A DNA stretch of 64,000 nt from positions 17,521,577 to 17,585,576 of the forward strand of contig NC_084462.1 of the NCBI RefSeq assembly GCF_027409185.1, written 5' to 3'. The notes beneath the pieces are model-generated. The model was not told the origin of the DNA and did not search any database. It was given only the letters and a program-made list of their open reading frames with translations. Below are positions 10,379 to 22,494 of this stretch, in pieces. The position numbers were made by a program, and so were the translations under genes. Origin of the DNA: Cynocephalus volans. Taxonomy: Eukaryota > Chordata > Mammalia > Dermoptera > Cynocephalidae. Position 1 is the stretch's first letter; the number at the start of each line of letters is the position of its first letter.

Positions 10379-11244
10379 ATTTAACACACAGGGTCCTGAT
10401 GCATACACTATGGATTTAATACACTGGCCTTGGACAAACTCGGGTTGAAGAAGTTCCATTAATGAAGAGAGATGCTAAGGGGAAGGTTATTGTTCGTGTA
10501 GGCACCAGTAATTTATTAGGATTTGTGAAGTTTTAAAAACATTTTCTTATGCTGCCAAGACCAGTGATAGGGGCAAAGATCCCCTACTAGGATGTCAGTT
10601 CAAGCCAGCAGATAGATTAATTGGAGCGTGTGGGATTTCTTTTCTCCCTTGGGAATTAGTTCTTAGCGCATCACTGGGAGGGAAGCTGATGGGGAAATGC
10701 CACCTGGCTTGAGCTCATCTCCACACCTGTCCCTGGGTGATGAGTGCCGTAACTCAGGCCTGCCTGGCGTGATCCAGCTTGGCTCCTGGTTGCCATCTGG
10801 AGAGCATTTGTTCACCACAATGGCACCGACAAGCTTGTCTGTCGAAGATCTGTTGTTGACTCTGACAGTGATAAATGAACACAGCCCAGCTTGTTGCCTT
10901 TTGCATGTTACTTATTTTTAGTTTTGGGGTTTGAAGCACTGGGTGGAAGCTGGCAGGTCTGTAAGTATGTGTGTTTGGAGAGGAGGGTTTGCAAATTATA
11001 GCTCAGGTCTTTGGGACAGCGTTTGACCTGAACTCAGAGCCTGAGAATCCAAAATGTTCCTGGTTCTTTGGGGACAGGGCACACTCAGGCTAAGCTCAGG
11101 CTTGAAGGGGAACTGTGTCGGACTTTGAAGAGAAGAAATGTCCTCAGATGGTGCCGGCCCAGGACAGTCAGTCAGAGGTGTCCAGAGTGAAGGGAACTGT
11201 GAGCTGGTTGTGAGTTGACTTTTCATACTTGTAGTTACCTTCTC
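10379..11244. other. Intergenic with second copy of local repeat
   Basis: Apart from the repeat copy at 11029-11081 nothing is recognised. Frames are short. Confidence 0.5.
11029..11081 (+). repeat. Copy 2 of a ~53-bp dispersed repeat
   Basis: Near-identical to 9187-9240, same orientation, about 1.84 kb apart. Confidence 0.7.
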
Positions 11245-11333
11245 TTTTTTTTTTTTGGTGGCTGGCCAGTGCAGGGATTGAACCCTGATATCATCAGCAC
11301 CACACTCTAACCAGCTGAGCTAACCGACCCCCT
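11245..11333 (-). mobile_element. tRNA-Ile-like SINE, monomer
   Basis: Minus-strand monomer: the head reads GGGTCGGTTAGCTCAGCTGG, close to a tRNA-Ile 5' half, followed by GGTTCAATCCCTGCA at the B-box position, then GGCCAGCCACC and an A-rich tail (T-run 11245-11256 on plus). No clear target duplication found, so probably an older insertion than the dimers. Confidence 0.8.
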
Positions 11334-12249
11334 TGATGGGAGTACAACTTCACACTGAGAGAAAGGTTTTTGTACACTCAAAACTCAAAAGAAGTACATT
11401 ACTGCCCAGGTGCACCTGATAGCATAAGCCATCTGAACAAAGGCCTGGAAATTGTGACACAATTCCGCATCTTGTTCTGGACTTTTCTTGGTGTGGGGGA
11501 GCTGACAGTATTTTTTGTGCCATCATTTCTGCAGCTGTGTGAAATTACCTCCTCATGAGGAGTAATAAGTCAGTATGTCAAATGCACTTTGAAATCCTTG
11601 GATAAAAAGCGTTAGGCATGATCTTTTGTTCTTTTCTAGGCACCATCCAAGAAATTGGCATTGCTTAGCAGGGACACGGTTGTGCCTCTCTGGGTTCTGG
11701 GGCAATGTTCTGCATATAATGTTTCCAGAGGTCCCAAGCACGGAGACCCCACGCTCAGTGAGTACCCTGAACTGGGTCAGCAGAGGCCAGTCCGGCTTGT
11801 CTCAAGAATTCCTGCAGGCCTCGAGGGAAAGAGCGTACAGAGCCTTATTTAGTGTGCAATGCCGGGGTGGCGTCCAGGCTCCCCGATGTGCAGGCAGGAG
11901 CAGCGCCACTTTTCAGCAGCTCACCCCGGCGTGCAGCTCCAGCTTGGCTCCTATTCCCGCGGGACCCAGTGAGCCAACGTCTAGGGAGTGGGCTGGGACC
12001 AGCACGGACTTCCAGACCCAGGTCTCCTGCCTCCAGCCTGGAGCTCATCCTTTAAGCAAATTTGGAGTTGGAATCTTGAAAATGCTTTTTTTCACCCAGT
12101 AAAATAATAATAAGAATAAAGCTGTTGTATTTTATTAGTAGATGGCTTGCCATCCTGTTCAGGAGAATGGGTTTCTCACAAGAAAAAACAGTTGAGCTTG
12201 TAAGTATGTTTCTTTGGATGAGTTGGGGCAGTGGTGATGGTTTTCAATT
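11334..12249. other. Intergenic, nothing assigned
   Basis: A 158-codon open frame at 11626-12102 has no recognisable family features and is interpreted as chance in GC-rich sequence. No RNA gene seen. Confidence 0.5.
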
Positions 12250-12965
12250 GGTGTTAATTTCAATTCTTTTAAAGATGGTGGTAAGATATACATAAAATAC
12301 AACTTACCATCTTAACAATGTTTCAGGGTACAGTGGCATTAAGTACATTCACACTGTTGTGCATCTATCATGAGCATCCATTTCCACAACTTTTTCTTTT
12401 CTTTTCTTTTTAAAGATGACTGGTAAGGGGATCTTAATCCTTGACTCGGTGTTGTCAGCACCACGCTCTCCCAAGTGAGCCATGGGCCGGCCCCACAACT
12501 TTTTCATTTTACAAAACTGAAACTCTGTCCCCATTAAACAACTCCCCATAGTCCCCTCCCCCCAGCCCCTGGCACCCACCATTCTACTTTCTGTCTCTGT
12601 GAATCTGACTCCTCTGGGGACCTCATATTAGTTCAATCACACATTATTGATACCTTTGTGACTGGCTTATTTTGCTTAGTGTAATGTCCTTGAAGTTTAT
12701 CCATGTGGTAGCGTGTGTCAGAATTCCCTTCCTTTTTAAGGCTGAGTAATATTCCAGTGTATGGATGGACCACATGCTGTTTATCCACTCATCTGTCAAT
12801 GGACACTTGGTTGCTGAAATCTTTTGGCTCTTGTGTATAGTGCTGCTATGAACATAGGTGTGCAAATATCTCTTTAAGACTTTGCTTTCAATTTTGGGGG
12901 GTATATACCCAGAAATAGGATTGCTAGATCATATGGTAGTTGTATGTTTAACTTTTTGAGGAACT
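12250..12965 (-). mobile_element. L1 LINE 3' fragment, interrupted by a SINE
   Basis: Minus-strand L1: the 3' UTR lies at the left and the ORF2 C-terminus at the right. The 12644-12865 frame retains YYSALKRKGILTHATTW and ISQSQ, diagnostic for L1 ORF2. A SINE is nested at 12397-12492. Truncated at 12965, inactive. Confidence 0.88.
12384..12505 (-). mobile_element. tRNA-Ile-like SINE monomer nested in L1, with TSD
   Basis: Minus-strand unit: GGGGCCGGCCCATGGC head, GCGTGGTGCTGACAAC, then GATCCCCTTACCAGTC and a TCTTTAAAAAG tail. It is bracketed by perfect 13-bp duplications (ccacaactttttc) at 12384-12396 and 12493-12505; the duplicated word is L1 3' UTR sequence, so the order of events is L1 first, SINE later. 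Confidence 0.88.
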
Positions 12966-13870
12966 GAATTTTAATTCTTATTATTGAGCAGAGCTGCTGC
13001 TGCTGCTGCCGCCCTTCTGTTGGTTGTGACTGGTGGCCCCCGTGTTGTCCCTGTCCTTGGCAGGCAGGTAGGCCAGGTGTGGTGAGAGAAACACCATTCT
13101 CAAATCCCAGACCAGGGCAGTCTCATCTCTTACCCATCAAATCATGGCTTGTGTGTCTCCCCTAAAGGACAAGGCACCTTTGCTCCCTAGTTGGGGAAGA
13201 GCCACTCCTGAGCAGATGTGGGCTTGGGAGACCTATCCTGTGTGATGGCTGGCACCTGGAAACCTGGCTGGGGGCAACCGGCACCTCGGTGGTCCCCCGA
13301 CAAAAGGGGCAGTCACTCTGCTCTCAGAGTAAACAAGGCACTGGGCAAAGAGGAGCAAGCATCTCTGTCCTTGCCATGTAAAATCTGTCAGAAAAGCAAT
13401 GTCCTGCAGAACCCAGCGTGGTGACGAACCTTGATCCACACCCGCTAACTTCCCCAGCCCGGAGCTTCCACGTGGCCCCAGCGATTTCTTTGTTCCTCAA
13501 GCATCTTCGCACTTCGTCTGCCTCTGCACCAGGGCCAGGGCAGGTAGTGGGAGAGAATGGTCAACACAGTCCCCCAGACCCAGTATACAGTGGTGCTCAG
13601 TGGGCCTTGTTGGAGGAATGAAAATGTGAAAGATGAGAAATCAAAACGGGGCAAATCCAAGCGTGGGGAGATGGGATCTTAAAGTACTAATCTCTGACCT
13701 GTCCTCTCCTTATTCACCTTGTTCCTGGGCCCACCAGGGTCTTTCTCTGTTGCCCCTTCAGCCGGCACTGAGGCTAATTACGGCCCACTCCGAACCCAGA
13801 GAAAAACTATTAGGCTCAGAAAACTGTGGATCTAGTCAAGATTCTGATGCATGGTTTCTTCATGGGCTTT
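12966..13870. other. Intergenic, nothing assigned
   Basis: A short CTG run ('gctgctgctgctgc') occurs at about 12991-13006. No gene, RNA or named repeat recognised in the rest. Confidence 0.5.
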
Positions 13871-14077
13871 TCTTCTTGCAGTCTTTTCTTTCTTTTTTTT
13901 CCTTAAAAGATGACCGGTAAGGGGATCTTAACCCTTGACTTGGTGTTGTCAGCACCACGCTCTCCCAAGTGAGCTAACCGGCCATCCCCGTATAGGGATC
14001 CGAACCTGTGGCCCTGGTGTTATCAGCACCGCACACTCCCAAGTGAGCCGTGTGCCGGCCCTCTTCTTGCAGTCTTT
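13871..14077 (-). mobile_element. tRNA-Ile-like SINE, dimeric form, with TSD
   Basis: The SINE body spans 13887-14061 on minus. First unit: GGCCGGCACACGGCTCAC head with GGTTCGGATCCC. Second unit: GGCCGGTTAGCTCACTTGG with GGGTTAAGATCCC, then a CTTACCGGTCATC end and an A-rich tail. A perfect 16-bp duplication (tcttcttgcagtcttt) flanks it at 13871-13886 and 14062-14077. This is the clearest dimeric tRNA SINE in the window. Confidence 0.9.
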
Positions 14078-15040
14078 AAAGGACAACAGTACTGGGAAAA
14101 GATTGCTGGGTGGAGAGTTTGTAAGAGAAGCATATAAGTGAAAAACCCAACTCCTCCCAGACTCTTCTCCAGTTCGACATGTGCCCAGGCAGGGACTTCT
14201 GTGGGCCCATTTCAATCATCTGAGTTTCTTCCCAGGAAAATTCTAGTGGAAACTCTGGCCTTGATAAAACTGCTTTTATTTCAAAGCAGTTTACAAAAAC
14301 TGAGAGCTTAAAATACAATCTGGATGAAACCGTTTTGCCATTTTGATTGGTTTTCTTCCAAAGCATCTTGCTTCCAGTAGGTTTCCAGAATATTTTGGTT
14401 TCAAAACTTTGGGACACAGATGTGCAAAGTGATTTTTAAAGTGTTGGATTTCAAAGTAGGTTGGCTTTGAAAGTGGTCTGGATTTCTGAAAGGTTTGGTT
14501 GAAAACGGTTTTGGTTCTAAAACGTTCCAGAAACGTCTCCCAGAGCCCAGAGCTTGGCGGTGCTTTGGGAAGGAGGCTGGGGCAGGGCCCCTGGTGGGTG
14601 GACCCAGGGTGAGCAGGGCTGTCCTCGCCTGGAAGGGTGTGTTTGCTTAGTCCTCAGTGGAGGCTGCTGAACGGGCTGGGCAAGACCTGCTTATGTCTGG
14701 CTCTGGGTGGACATGCCTGTGTCTTCAGAGGCCAGTTCCTGTGGGGCATTTCTCCTCTAGCCATCCCCACGCAGGGCGTTCTGAAAAAGGGTGCTTGTCT
14801 CTTGGTGAGGAGGCTCCTGTCCCTCCTTTCCTATGGCCCCCTTTCATCTTGGCCTCAGCCTGCATGCCTGGGGCCACTGGGTCCCTGTCCACTGGCATCG
14901 GCCTTCAAAGAGAAAGCGGACTTGGTATGAGATCCAGGACTTCTCAAGAAAGGACACCTCCTTTGGGAAAAGGCATATTGAGGAAACTCTGGGGTTTTAT
15001 GGAAGGTTCTGTTGCAGTCATGGGCTGAACCAGAAGGAAT
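14078..15040. other. Intergenic, nothing assigned
   Basis: Bases 14270-14530 are rich in 'tttcaaa/ttttggtt' words that look like an old low-complexity or tandem-derived stretch. No recognised gene. Confidence 0.4.
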
Positions 15041-15150
15041 GGTACAGATTATTGGTCCCACTTTCAGGATGGGGAAATTGAGACCCAGCTGTGATGACCA
15101 ACTGAGGCCACACTGTTGCTAAGAACCCAGGCGTTCCAATCCTAACCCCC
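15041..15150 (+). mobile_element. MIR SINE fragment
   Basis: The MIR core words 'ccactttcaggatggggaaattgagac' (in part) and 'ggccacactgttgctaagaa' appear in the correct order. Strongly diverged. Confidence 0.55.
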
Positions 15151-18100
15151 ACCTTCCCCAAACCTTTTAAGGGCACTGCGTAGGAGTGCTGCCCACCATG
15201 GAGGCAACTGACCCGGCAATGTGCTCCCTGTCCATGTCTGCACAGCCATGTCTTTGGTGTGCTGACCCACCCATGGCGACTAGACCATGGCTGGGAGGAA
15301 GAGAGCAGGGCTGGCTTGGGGCTGCCTTGGACCTCGGGCTCCTGATGATGGAAAAGCGAGGAGCTGACAGAGCGGGCAAATAGCTGAGAGCCAACCGCGT
15401 GTCCTGGGGAGCGGGAGCGATGTGGGCGACTCGATGTGTTGGCCAGATTGGCAGCGAGGCCACAGCAGAGGGGAGGAGAGAGGAAAAACCCAGGCTCTTA
15501 GGAAAAACATCTCCAGCCCGGGAAGTGGCCGGGCATTAACCCCATCACAGCCCAGGGGAAGCAGCCCCACCCTGGACAGCAAGAGGGCTTTGCCTGAAAC
15601 GTGTCCATGAATTACGAGCCACTTCCTGTCCAGCGGGGCTCATGCCTATTGGGCGGTGTCCAGGGAGACCTGGGTGTGCCTGTGTCTGGGCTTCCAGTTC
15701 CTTATCTGCCAAGATGATGATGATGTCCAAGGCCCTCCCTGCTCTAGCTACAACCTATGAGCCTCTCCTAGTGTCCTGAGCACCTTACAGATGTCATTTC
15801 TAGCATCTTGACCCAGTAATCCCCCCAAGAGACAGAGCTCAATGATATAATCAAAAAGGAAATGCTGGTACAAGATCAGCCCAGTGAGGTGGTGGGTGTC
15901 ATAGCCACGTCCCTCTCATCCTTATATCCTGGTGGGAAATTGGAGCTAACCAAGTGCCCGCAGCCACTGCACCAGCTCTCGTGCCCCAGCCCCTGCTCTC
16001 CTGGCAGGACCCGCTTCCTGCTTGGCTGGCCCATCTACCAGTTTTCTTCCAGGTGCAGAGGGCTTGGAGCCAAGGTAGGAGAAGGTGGACAGCTCCCCGA
16101 CCCTGGCCACCCCATCCCTCCCTCCGTACTACGCCCGACAGTCCAACCCCTACCTACAGCCAAGGCTGACCACCCAGCCACAGCTCTCACACCGGACCAG
16201 GATGGCAGTGTCCTCGTGGGTCTCTCCCTTGTTCACTTAATCCATCCTTCTCCCAAGGATAAACCCCTTCAGACCACAAAAGCACACGAGTCCAGCATGG
16301 ACTTCCTCCAAAACTCCTCCTTCTTACACCAACCCACGTCCTGTTCAGTGCTCCCACGGGACCCTCTGTGTTTCCCCATATGGAGGATGGGGGGTCAATG
16401 TGGGGAAGCCCAGGGGTTATTTGGCAGTACTATCTTCAGGGGTCACTTCTTGGTATAGTCCCCCCGCCCCATCTGAATCCTCTTATAGAATTAATAAACA
16501 CATTTTCAACTTGTATGGTAAAGGAGTCGGACATGGGGGACATCAGCTGCCACACCCTCAGTGTTGGGATGGTGGCTTGTGAGATGTCATGTTGAGCTTG
16601 GCAGATAAAAGGTGCTGTAGCCTTTCCATAGGGGTTTCCAGCAATTCCGAGTCTCACCAAGGGAAGATAACAAAATCTGCTCCGCTTAGCAGACAGGTCA
16701 CGTCTTTCACGGAAATGTGTTCTGTCTTGTCCAAACAGCGCATGTGTCATACGGAATTGGCTGCTGGCAGCATTCACACTTCCCAGCTTTTCCCTGAGCG
16801 CTGTGCCCAGCAGGGTGAGAGACACAGCGACTGGGTCTCTGAGTGTGCAGACTGGCCATGGAACTCAGGTGTGAGCATGTACGTGTGTGTCATTTCCTTA
16901 CAGGAGGGGGCGTCAGGGGACCAACCACTGGTGCAGGTAAAGGTGCCCCCAGATGGCAGCTGCTGCCTCCTGCTGGCTCCTGGCTGTGACCTGGGAAGCA
17001 GGAAACGAGCAAGCGGATGGGGTGCAGTCCATGCAAGTGGACACCCAAGTCCCCTGTCCTGCCCACCCTCACCCCAATCAGGGTGCAGAGGACACCTCTG
17101 GGATCATTGCCCTATAGAAGCCTAAAGCATTCTCTTCCTAAAGCTGAGCTGCCTGCTTTTCTGATTTTCTGTTTAACATGAGCCCCACTCATAGAACTAC
17201 TTGGGGAGAGGCAATGGCAGAGGTCAGGAGGTCTCGAGGGAGGGAGATGTCTCTGAACAGCCACTAGATGCGTTTTGGTTGGGGTGACTTCAAGGCAGGT
17301 TGGGAAGAGCTCTGGCCCCTGTGCTGTGGTATCCTTGCCGAGGGAGGCTCTGGCTCCTGCTGGTGGGAGATACTGTGCTGTGCGGGCACAGACAGACACA
17401 TGCCCATGTGGACATGCAGGGAAAGCATAGCTTCTTCATGTCCAGTAATTGACCCCAATTTCCTCACCAGCCCCCGCCCCTCTGGAAAACAGGAATTAAA
17501 AAATAGTTTTACCCTCGCCAGTGGACGACCATTTCTTCACGGACTGATCTCGTCTTGTCCAGTGACTGCTCAGGGCTTTGCCCTCCTCCTGTGCCTCTCC
17601 AAAGGGTGTCCACATGGGCAGGAGAGCTGCTGACAGCACAATGATGGGAGGAGGGCTCTTGGGTGCACGCAGTATGTCCAGCCTGGTGTGGGCAGGTGCT
17701 GGTCCCATCTGGCCTTGGCCGCCACGTGCTGGCACCCAGCAGCTACCTCCTCTGGTACGAAGTCCCCGCACACGATGGTCTCTCTGTCCAGCATTGGCCA
17801 ATGTTCTGGTCCCCAAGCACCTCCTTGGCTCCTACGAGGCCTCAGGGAACTCTGGATTCTGTCTCATCAGTCTGGTCACTGCCTCTGCCCCAGTCCAGAA
17901 GTGTGCCTTCTTCTGTGCCAGGCAGGATGTGGCAGGAGACCCCCACACACAAGAAGTCCTGTTGGGACAGTGTCCCCCTGGCCTTCCACTGAAGTTCTGG
18001 GGCTCCCCCATGAGACTAGATGTTTGCCCTCTCCCCACCCCACGAGAGAGAAAGCAGGACAGGGACCTCACATCCCTGCCTGTAGTGGGACGAGGACCTT

Positions 18101-19598
18101 AGACCCCTGCCTATAGTGGGACATGGACTCAGACCCCTGCTCTCTCTCCTCCCACTTCCTCAGATCTGGAAAGGCTGGGCTGGGCTTGCCCTTTCTCTTC
18201 TTCTCTGGAAGGCCTCTTCCTGGGGACAAACTCTGCAGGCTCGGCCTATGCAGGGACCTCCGGCCTGGCTCTCCATGAAGCTGCTGGGGGAGTGGGTTTG
18301 GCTCTTGGTCCCCTCTGCACACTTACAAGGCTTCTGTGCCGAGCATGGATGGCCCCTTTGGCTTTCCCTGGGGTCCTCCGTGTGGGCATCCCAAGGCAGG
18401 GATCCAGGTCAGATCTGGGCCACAGATGGATTTTGCTTGGCTTTTACAATGTTTTAAATGTCAGGAAATTTTACACAGAAATCCAGATTCCCAGCTCTTC
18501 CTGGAAGGAACCAGAAGACGCTGGCTGCAGCGGTCAGGGCTCCTAGCAGGGTGACTTCCACCTAGCCACAGTGTCCCTCACCCAGCTAATTTATGGCCCT
18601 ACCTGCCTTGTGTCCAGGCGCTGCCCTCTCAAAACTCCACTCTGAGATGACCTACTACACAGGAGCAGAGGGGCCCAGCGAGGGGGGCTTTCTGGACCCT
18701 GAGCCTGACGCAGCCCCGTTGTGTTGGCACAGCTGGCCCCACCTGCTCTTTGATTCTCTACCACCCTAACCACCTGGTGTCTTGCTTCTCTCACTCAACA
18801 TGGATCCTTCTAGAGACCTCCTACCCTGACAGCCCCCTCACTGGACCCCTATCCCCTCGACAACAGTCTCCAGATGCAGGACCAGGTGAGGGCCAGAATT
18901 TGGCACAGAGCTTCCAGTCCAGCCTGCTCCACCTGACAAAGGACAGGCCGAGGTCCCACAGCCAGTCTCTGCCTTGGCTGCATGCATGCCTGTGGCTTGC
19001 GTCCAAGCTGGCTGTGTCCCAGCCCACCCTGCCCTGTCCCAGAATCATGGGATCCACACTCCTGAGTCCAGCGCCCACCTGGCCTGGCCCCCCTTGGCCC
19101 TCCATAGGGCCGGCAGCTCAGCCCCTCAGGAGTTCAGACAGGAGGTTCACTCTTGGTCTCTTGAGGTGACAGCACCAAGCTCCCCTTTGACATGTTGTTG
19201 GGCCACATCTCTGCCACCATGGAGTGAGCGCTGCTGGCGAGAAGTGGATTGGGTGCCATGGCGGGGGGCTTTGTCCGTGCAGGCCTGTGCCCTGGTAACT
19301 GGAGCTGTCTTTCTGCTGGCACTGCAGCCTGGCAGGTCCCCGCTGTCACATTCTCCAGCAGGTTGCCACCAGGCCTGGCTGCTCACACTTCCTTTGTGTG
19401 ATGATGCATCTGCCCGGCAGGTTTGGGCAACGAGCACTGGAGCCAGAGTCCGAGGCTCCTTCACTAGCCCTGGCGTAGCTGCTAACAGGTTTGGAGCTCT
19501 CAAGGAGGAGGCCTGCAAGCCTCAGTTCTTCACACATGAGTTGGTGACAATCCCGCGGCCCAAACACCTAGCAGTATGGAGGAGGGCATGGGCGTGCG
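15151..19598. other. Intergenic, nothing assigned
   Basis: Unique-looking, moderately GC-rich sequence. Open frames up to about 220 codons (for example 18974-19639) show no domain, signal peptide or known motif and are treated as chance. No tRNA, rRNA or snRNA found except the U6 fragment that follows. Confidence 0.5.
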
Positions 19599-19656
19599 TG
19601 GAGGGACTGTGGTGCTCGCTTCGGCAGCACATATACTAAAATTGGAGGGACTGTGG
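19599..19656 (+). pseudogene. Truncated U6 snRNA retrocopy with 14-bp TSD
   Basis: Bases 19612-19646 match the first ~35 nt of U6 snRNA exactly as I recall it (GTGCTCGCTTCGGCAGCAC, then ATATACTAAAATTGGA) and then stop. Perfect 14-bp direct repeats (tggagggactgtgg) lie at 19599-19612 and 19643-19656, each overlapping the U6 segment by a few bases. The rest of U6 (ACAGAG box, internal stem-loop) is missing, there is no poly(A) or T terminator, and no U6-type promoter is evident upstream. It is a non-functional, 3'-truncated insertion. Confidence 0.85.
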
Positions 19657-19974
19657 CTCTAACTCTGCCTGGGAGAGGAAACTCCCAGTGCCACATCTTG
19701 TCGGGCCGATCGGCTCTGCCCACTGTGTGGCCAAATTCCCCTCCCCGCTGGCATCAGCTCCCAAGAGTCTGAGCAACAGAACTCTGAAAATTATTAGTGA
19801 GAAATTCTACATTCTGGCTTTTTGTTTTTCTGTACTAAGGACTTTGAAATCTTGTGTGTATTTTGTTTACACTTATAGCACCTTCTAATTCAGACACGTT
19901 TCAAGAGCTCGAAAGTACGTGTGGCCTGTGGCCACCAGATTGGGCGGCATAACTCTGAGGACTGGGTTCCATCG
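19657..19974. other. Intergenic, nothing assigned
   Basis: Becomes AT-rich at 19790-19900. No named feature. Confidence 0.5.
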
Positions 19975-20075
19975 CTATTCCAGTTTAATAGATGAAGAAA
20001 CTGAGGCTCAGAGAGATTGTGGTTTGCCAAAGGCCACATGCCTCATGTGGCTACCACCCAGCACCCGCTCCAGGG
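19975..20075 (+). mobile_element. MIR SINE core fragment
   Basis: 'atgaagaaactgaggctcag' followed by 'agagattgtggtttgcc...aaggccacatg' is the conserved MIR core. Confidence 0.7.
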
Positions 20076-22494
20076 GCCCGGCTCTCTATCCTGGGCAGGG
20101 GGTTTTGATTCAGGGCCCTGCAGCCCCGGGAGTGGCCCCCAGCACTTTCCCCACCCTAGGGGCGGGGCACAGAGGCTGATGTCCCCTTTCCCAATGACCA
20201 GTGGGGCCCTGTAGCCTCAGCTACTGTGTGCACGAGGAGGGTGTGAACAGGGCCACTAAAGAGATTTTGGCTCCCTCTGGGGTGGGTCCAAGCTCTCTGA
20301 ATCTCAGCCACAGCCCAGGCAGCCGGGTTCCTCGGAGGAGCCATGCAGGGTCCCGGCACCTTCCACCAGGGGGCAGCCTTGGCTCAGGAACACGGCCTGA
20401 TGGTGTGCCCTCCTCTAAGAACGTTGGCACACAGGAACCCACCCCTCACACCAGCCTGCACAGGTGATCGGTCAAAGTGCATGTGCACTGGGTCATTTGA
20501 TGGGTCTGAGAACTCTGATACCACCCGGGGCAAGCATCTAGTCCTAAAAGCACCTTCCTAGTTGTCTCTGTTGGGGTGTGAAATGGGTGCCACACCTCAA
20601 ACCTACAGGTCCTGGACATGGCCCAGTGGGCACAGGAAGTGGCTATTCACACCTCTGGACAGCTCGGCCAGGACGGCACTCAGTGTTCTGGGGGCCTCAT
20701 GGCAGAGCTGGGGCCTGATCACTCAGGCCTCTGATGCCCTCAGATTCCTCATCTTCACAGCCGTACCCCACCCCCCTGGGTCCCACAGCTCCCAGAGCTG
20801 TCCTCCCCGGCCAAATGTTGTCCTTGAGGGGGCTGCCCCAGCTCACTCACCCAGGCCTGTGTTCACACCCAGCTCCATCACTTACCTGCTGCTGGGGTCA
20901 CTGCTCTGGGCCCCTCTTGGGAAACTCCAGAAGAAGGGTGTCTCAGGCTCCCCCAGGCCCTGAAGCCCCACAAACATGCTCCAGGACCATGTGGCTGTCC
21001 TTTGAACCTCTTCTGTGCACATGGCCCAGGTCATCCTGGAGGTACATGTGTATGATGCTGCAGGGTGTGGCAGTCCCAGCCCCTGCCCACCCCACAGCAC
21101 ACACTTGTCCACTGTGACCATGGTGGCCCCAAGGGGAGGGACACTGGTGTCTCTTCCCACGAGTCACCAGCTCTGCCTGGGCCTCTGACCCCAAAATCCC
21201 ATTTTCATGTCCCATGGGGCTGGCTGCTAGAAGACCCTTTCAGGGAAGCCCTTTGGTAAGGGAAAGGGTCCTTTCGTTGGGGAACAAAGGCCTCCCCCAG
21301 CATTCTTGGGACAGGGCCCCCCACATTTCGGAACCACAGTTCCAGTGTGGATGCACTGGTTCCTCTCAAGGAACGTCCTTGGGTGTACATAAATCTATAG
21401 GTACAAAGAGAACAGGAGAATGTGACAGCAACCAAATGTTACAAGCTGGAAGTAGATACTGCCGGGGAATTGACACAGTCCTGCTGAGAAAACTGAATCC
21501 TAATGGCTGAGGGGGAGCTGGGACCAGCCTGACCTGTGCTCCAGAATCTTCTGAGGGCCTGAGACGGTGGTACCAGGGCGTGGGGTGGGGCTGAAAGCAG
21601 GAGGAGGGGTAGGATTCAAGAGACAATCGGATCCTAACTGCCCCCAGCCCGCTCTAGGCCTGCCCCCAGCCCGGCTCTGGGAGGGTGGAATGCTGGGTCC
21701 TAGTCCCAGGCAGGGGTCCTGCCCGGCTCAGTGCTCAAGCCCCTTCACGTGTCAGAGCGTCCGGGCGGCCTCCCAGCCCCAGGCAAGGGAGAATTTCCAG
21801 ACCCCTGAGGACAGCCTCCGGTAGGAAGATAAGGAGGAAATGGAGGTTGTTCAGGAAAGGCAGACCTCCCAGACCTGTCATCAATTTCCACAGAGATCAA
21901 AGATCACATCACACCATGTGAGGTATGCGGCCCTCCAGAGAAGAACGGAAGGGCTGGGGACGCGCTGTGCCGGGCCCTGGAAACTGACCCTCCAGGCTCC
22001 TCTCTGGACAGGACCCAGCATGGAGGAGAAGCTGCAGGACGTGGAACCGGAGCTGGGAAGGACGGCAGCAACAGAGAGGGTACGGGGAGAAGGCACGAGG
22101 CCTCCAGCGCCCTGAGCTGCCCGGTGTCATCGCCAGCAACAGCAGCCCCTCCAGGGGACCCCCACCTTCCAGGCCACTCCCTCCAGTATCCAGACCCCAA
22201 CTATCCCCGCCATCTCTTCTCTTCTCACCCCGCCTGGGTTAAATTCCACCTTAGCCATGACCTTCACTCCCTATGGTCACCCTCAACTCCCTTGACTGCA
22301 ACCATGTGGCTAGATCACCTCTCTGCCTCCCCAACAGTCACTCCCCCCACACAGACTGCCTCATTCCTCACACAAGCCCCTGAGCCTGGGGGGGCGTTTG
22401 GTGCTGCAGGGCCACCCCCTAGGCTTCCACTCCTGTAGCCATCACGGCCACTGCTGACACAGGAGCTCCAGCCAGGGGAAGAGCTAGGCCTTGT
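20076..22494. other. Intergenic, nothing assigned
   Basis: GC-rich unique-looking DNA with many overlapping chance frames on both strands and no recognised family. No CpG island of note. Confidence 0.5.

Noticed and set aside
18974..19639. 221-codon plus-strand open frame
   Set aside because: No motif, and its end is read through the inserted U6 fragment, which is not coding.
19612..19646. Functional U6 snRNA gene
   Set aside because: Only the first third of U6 is present, with no distal/proximal sequence elements or T-run terminator.
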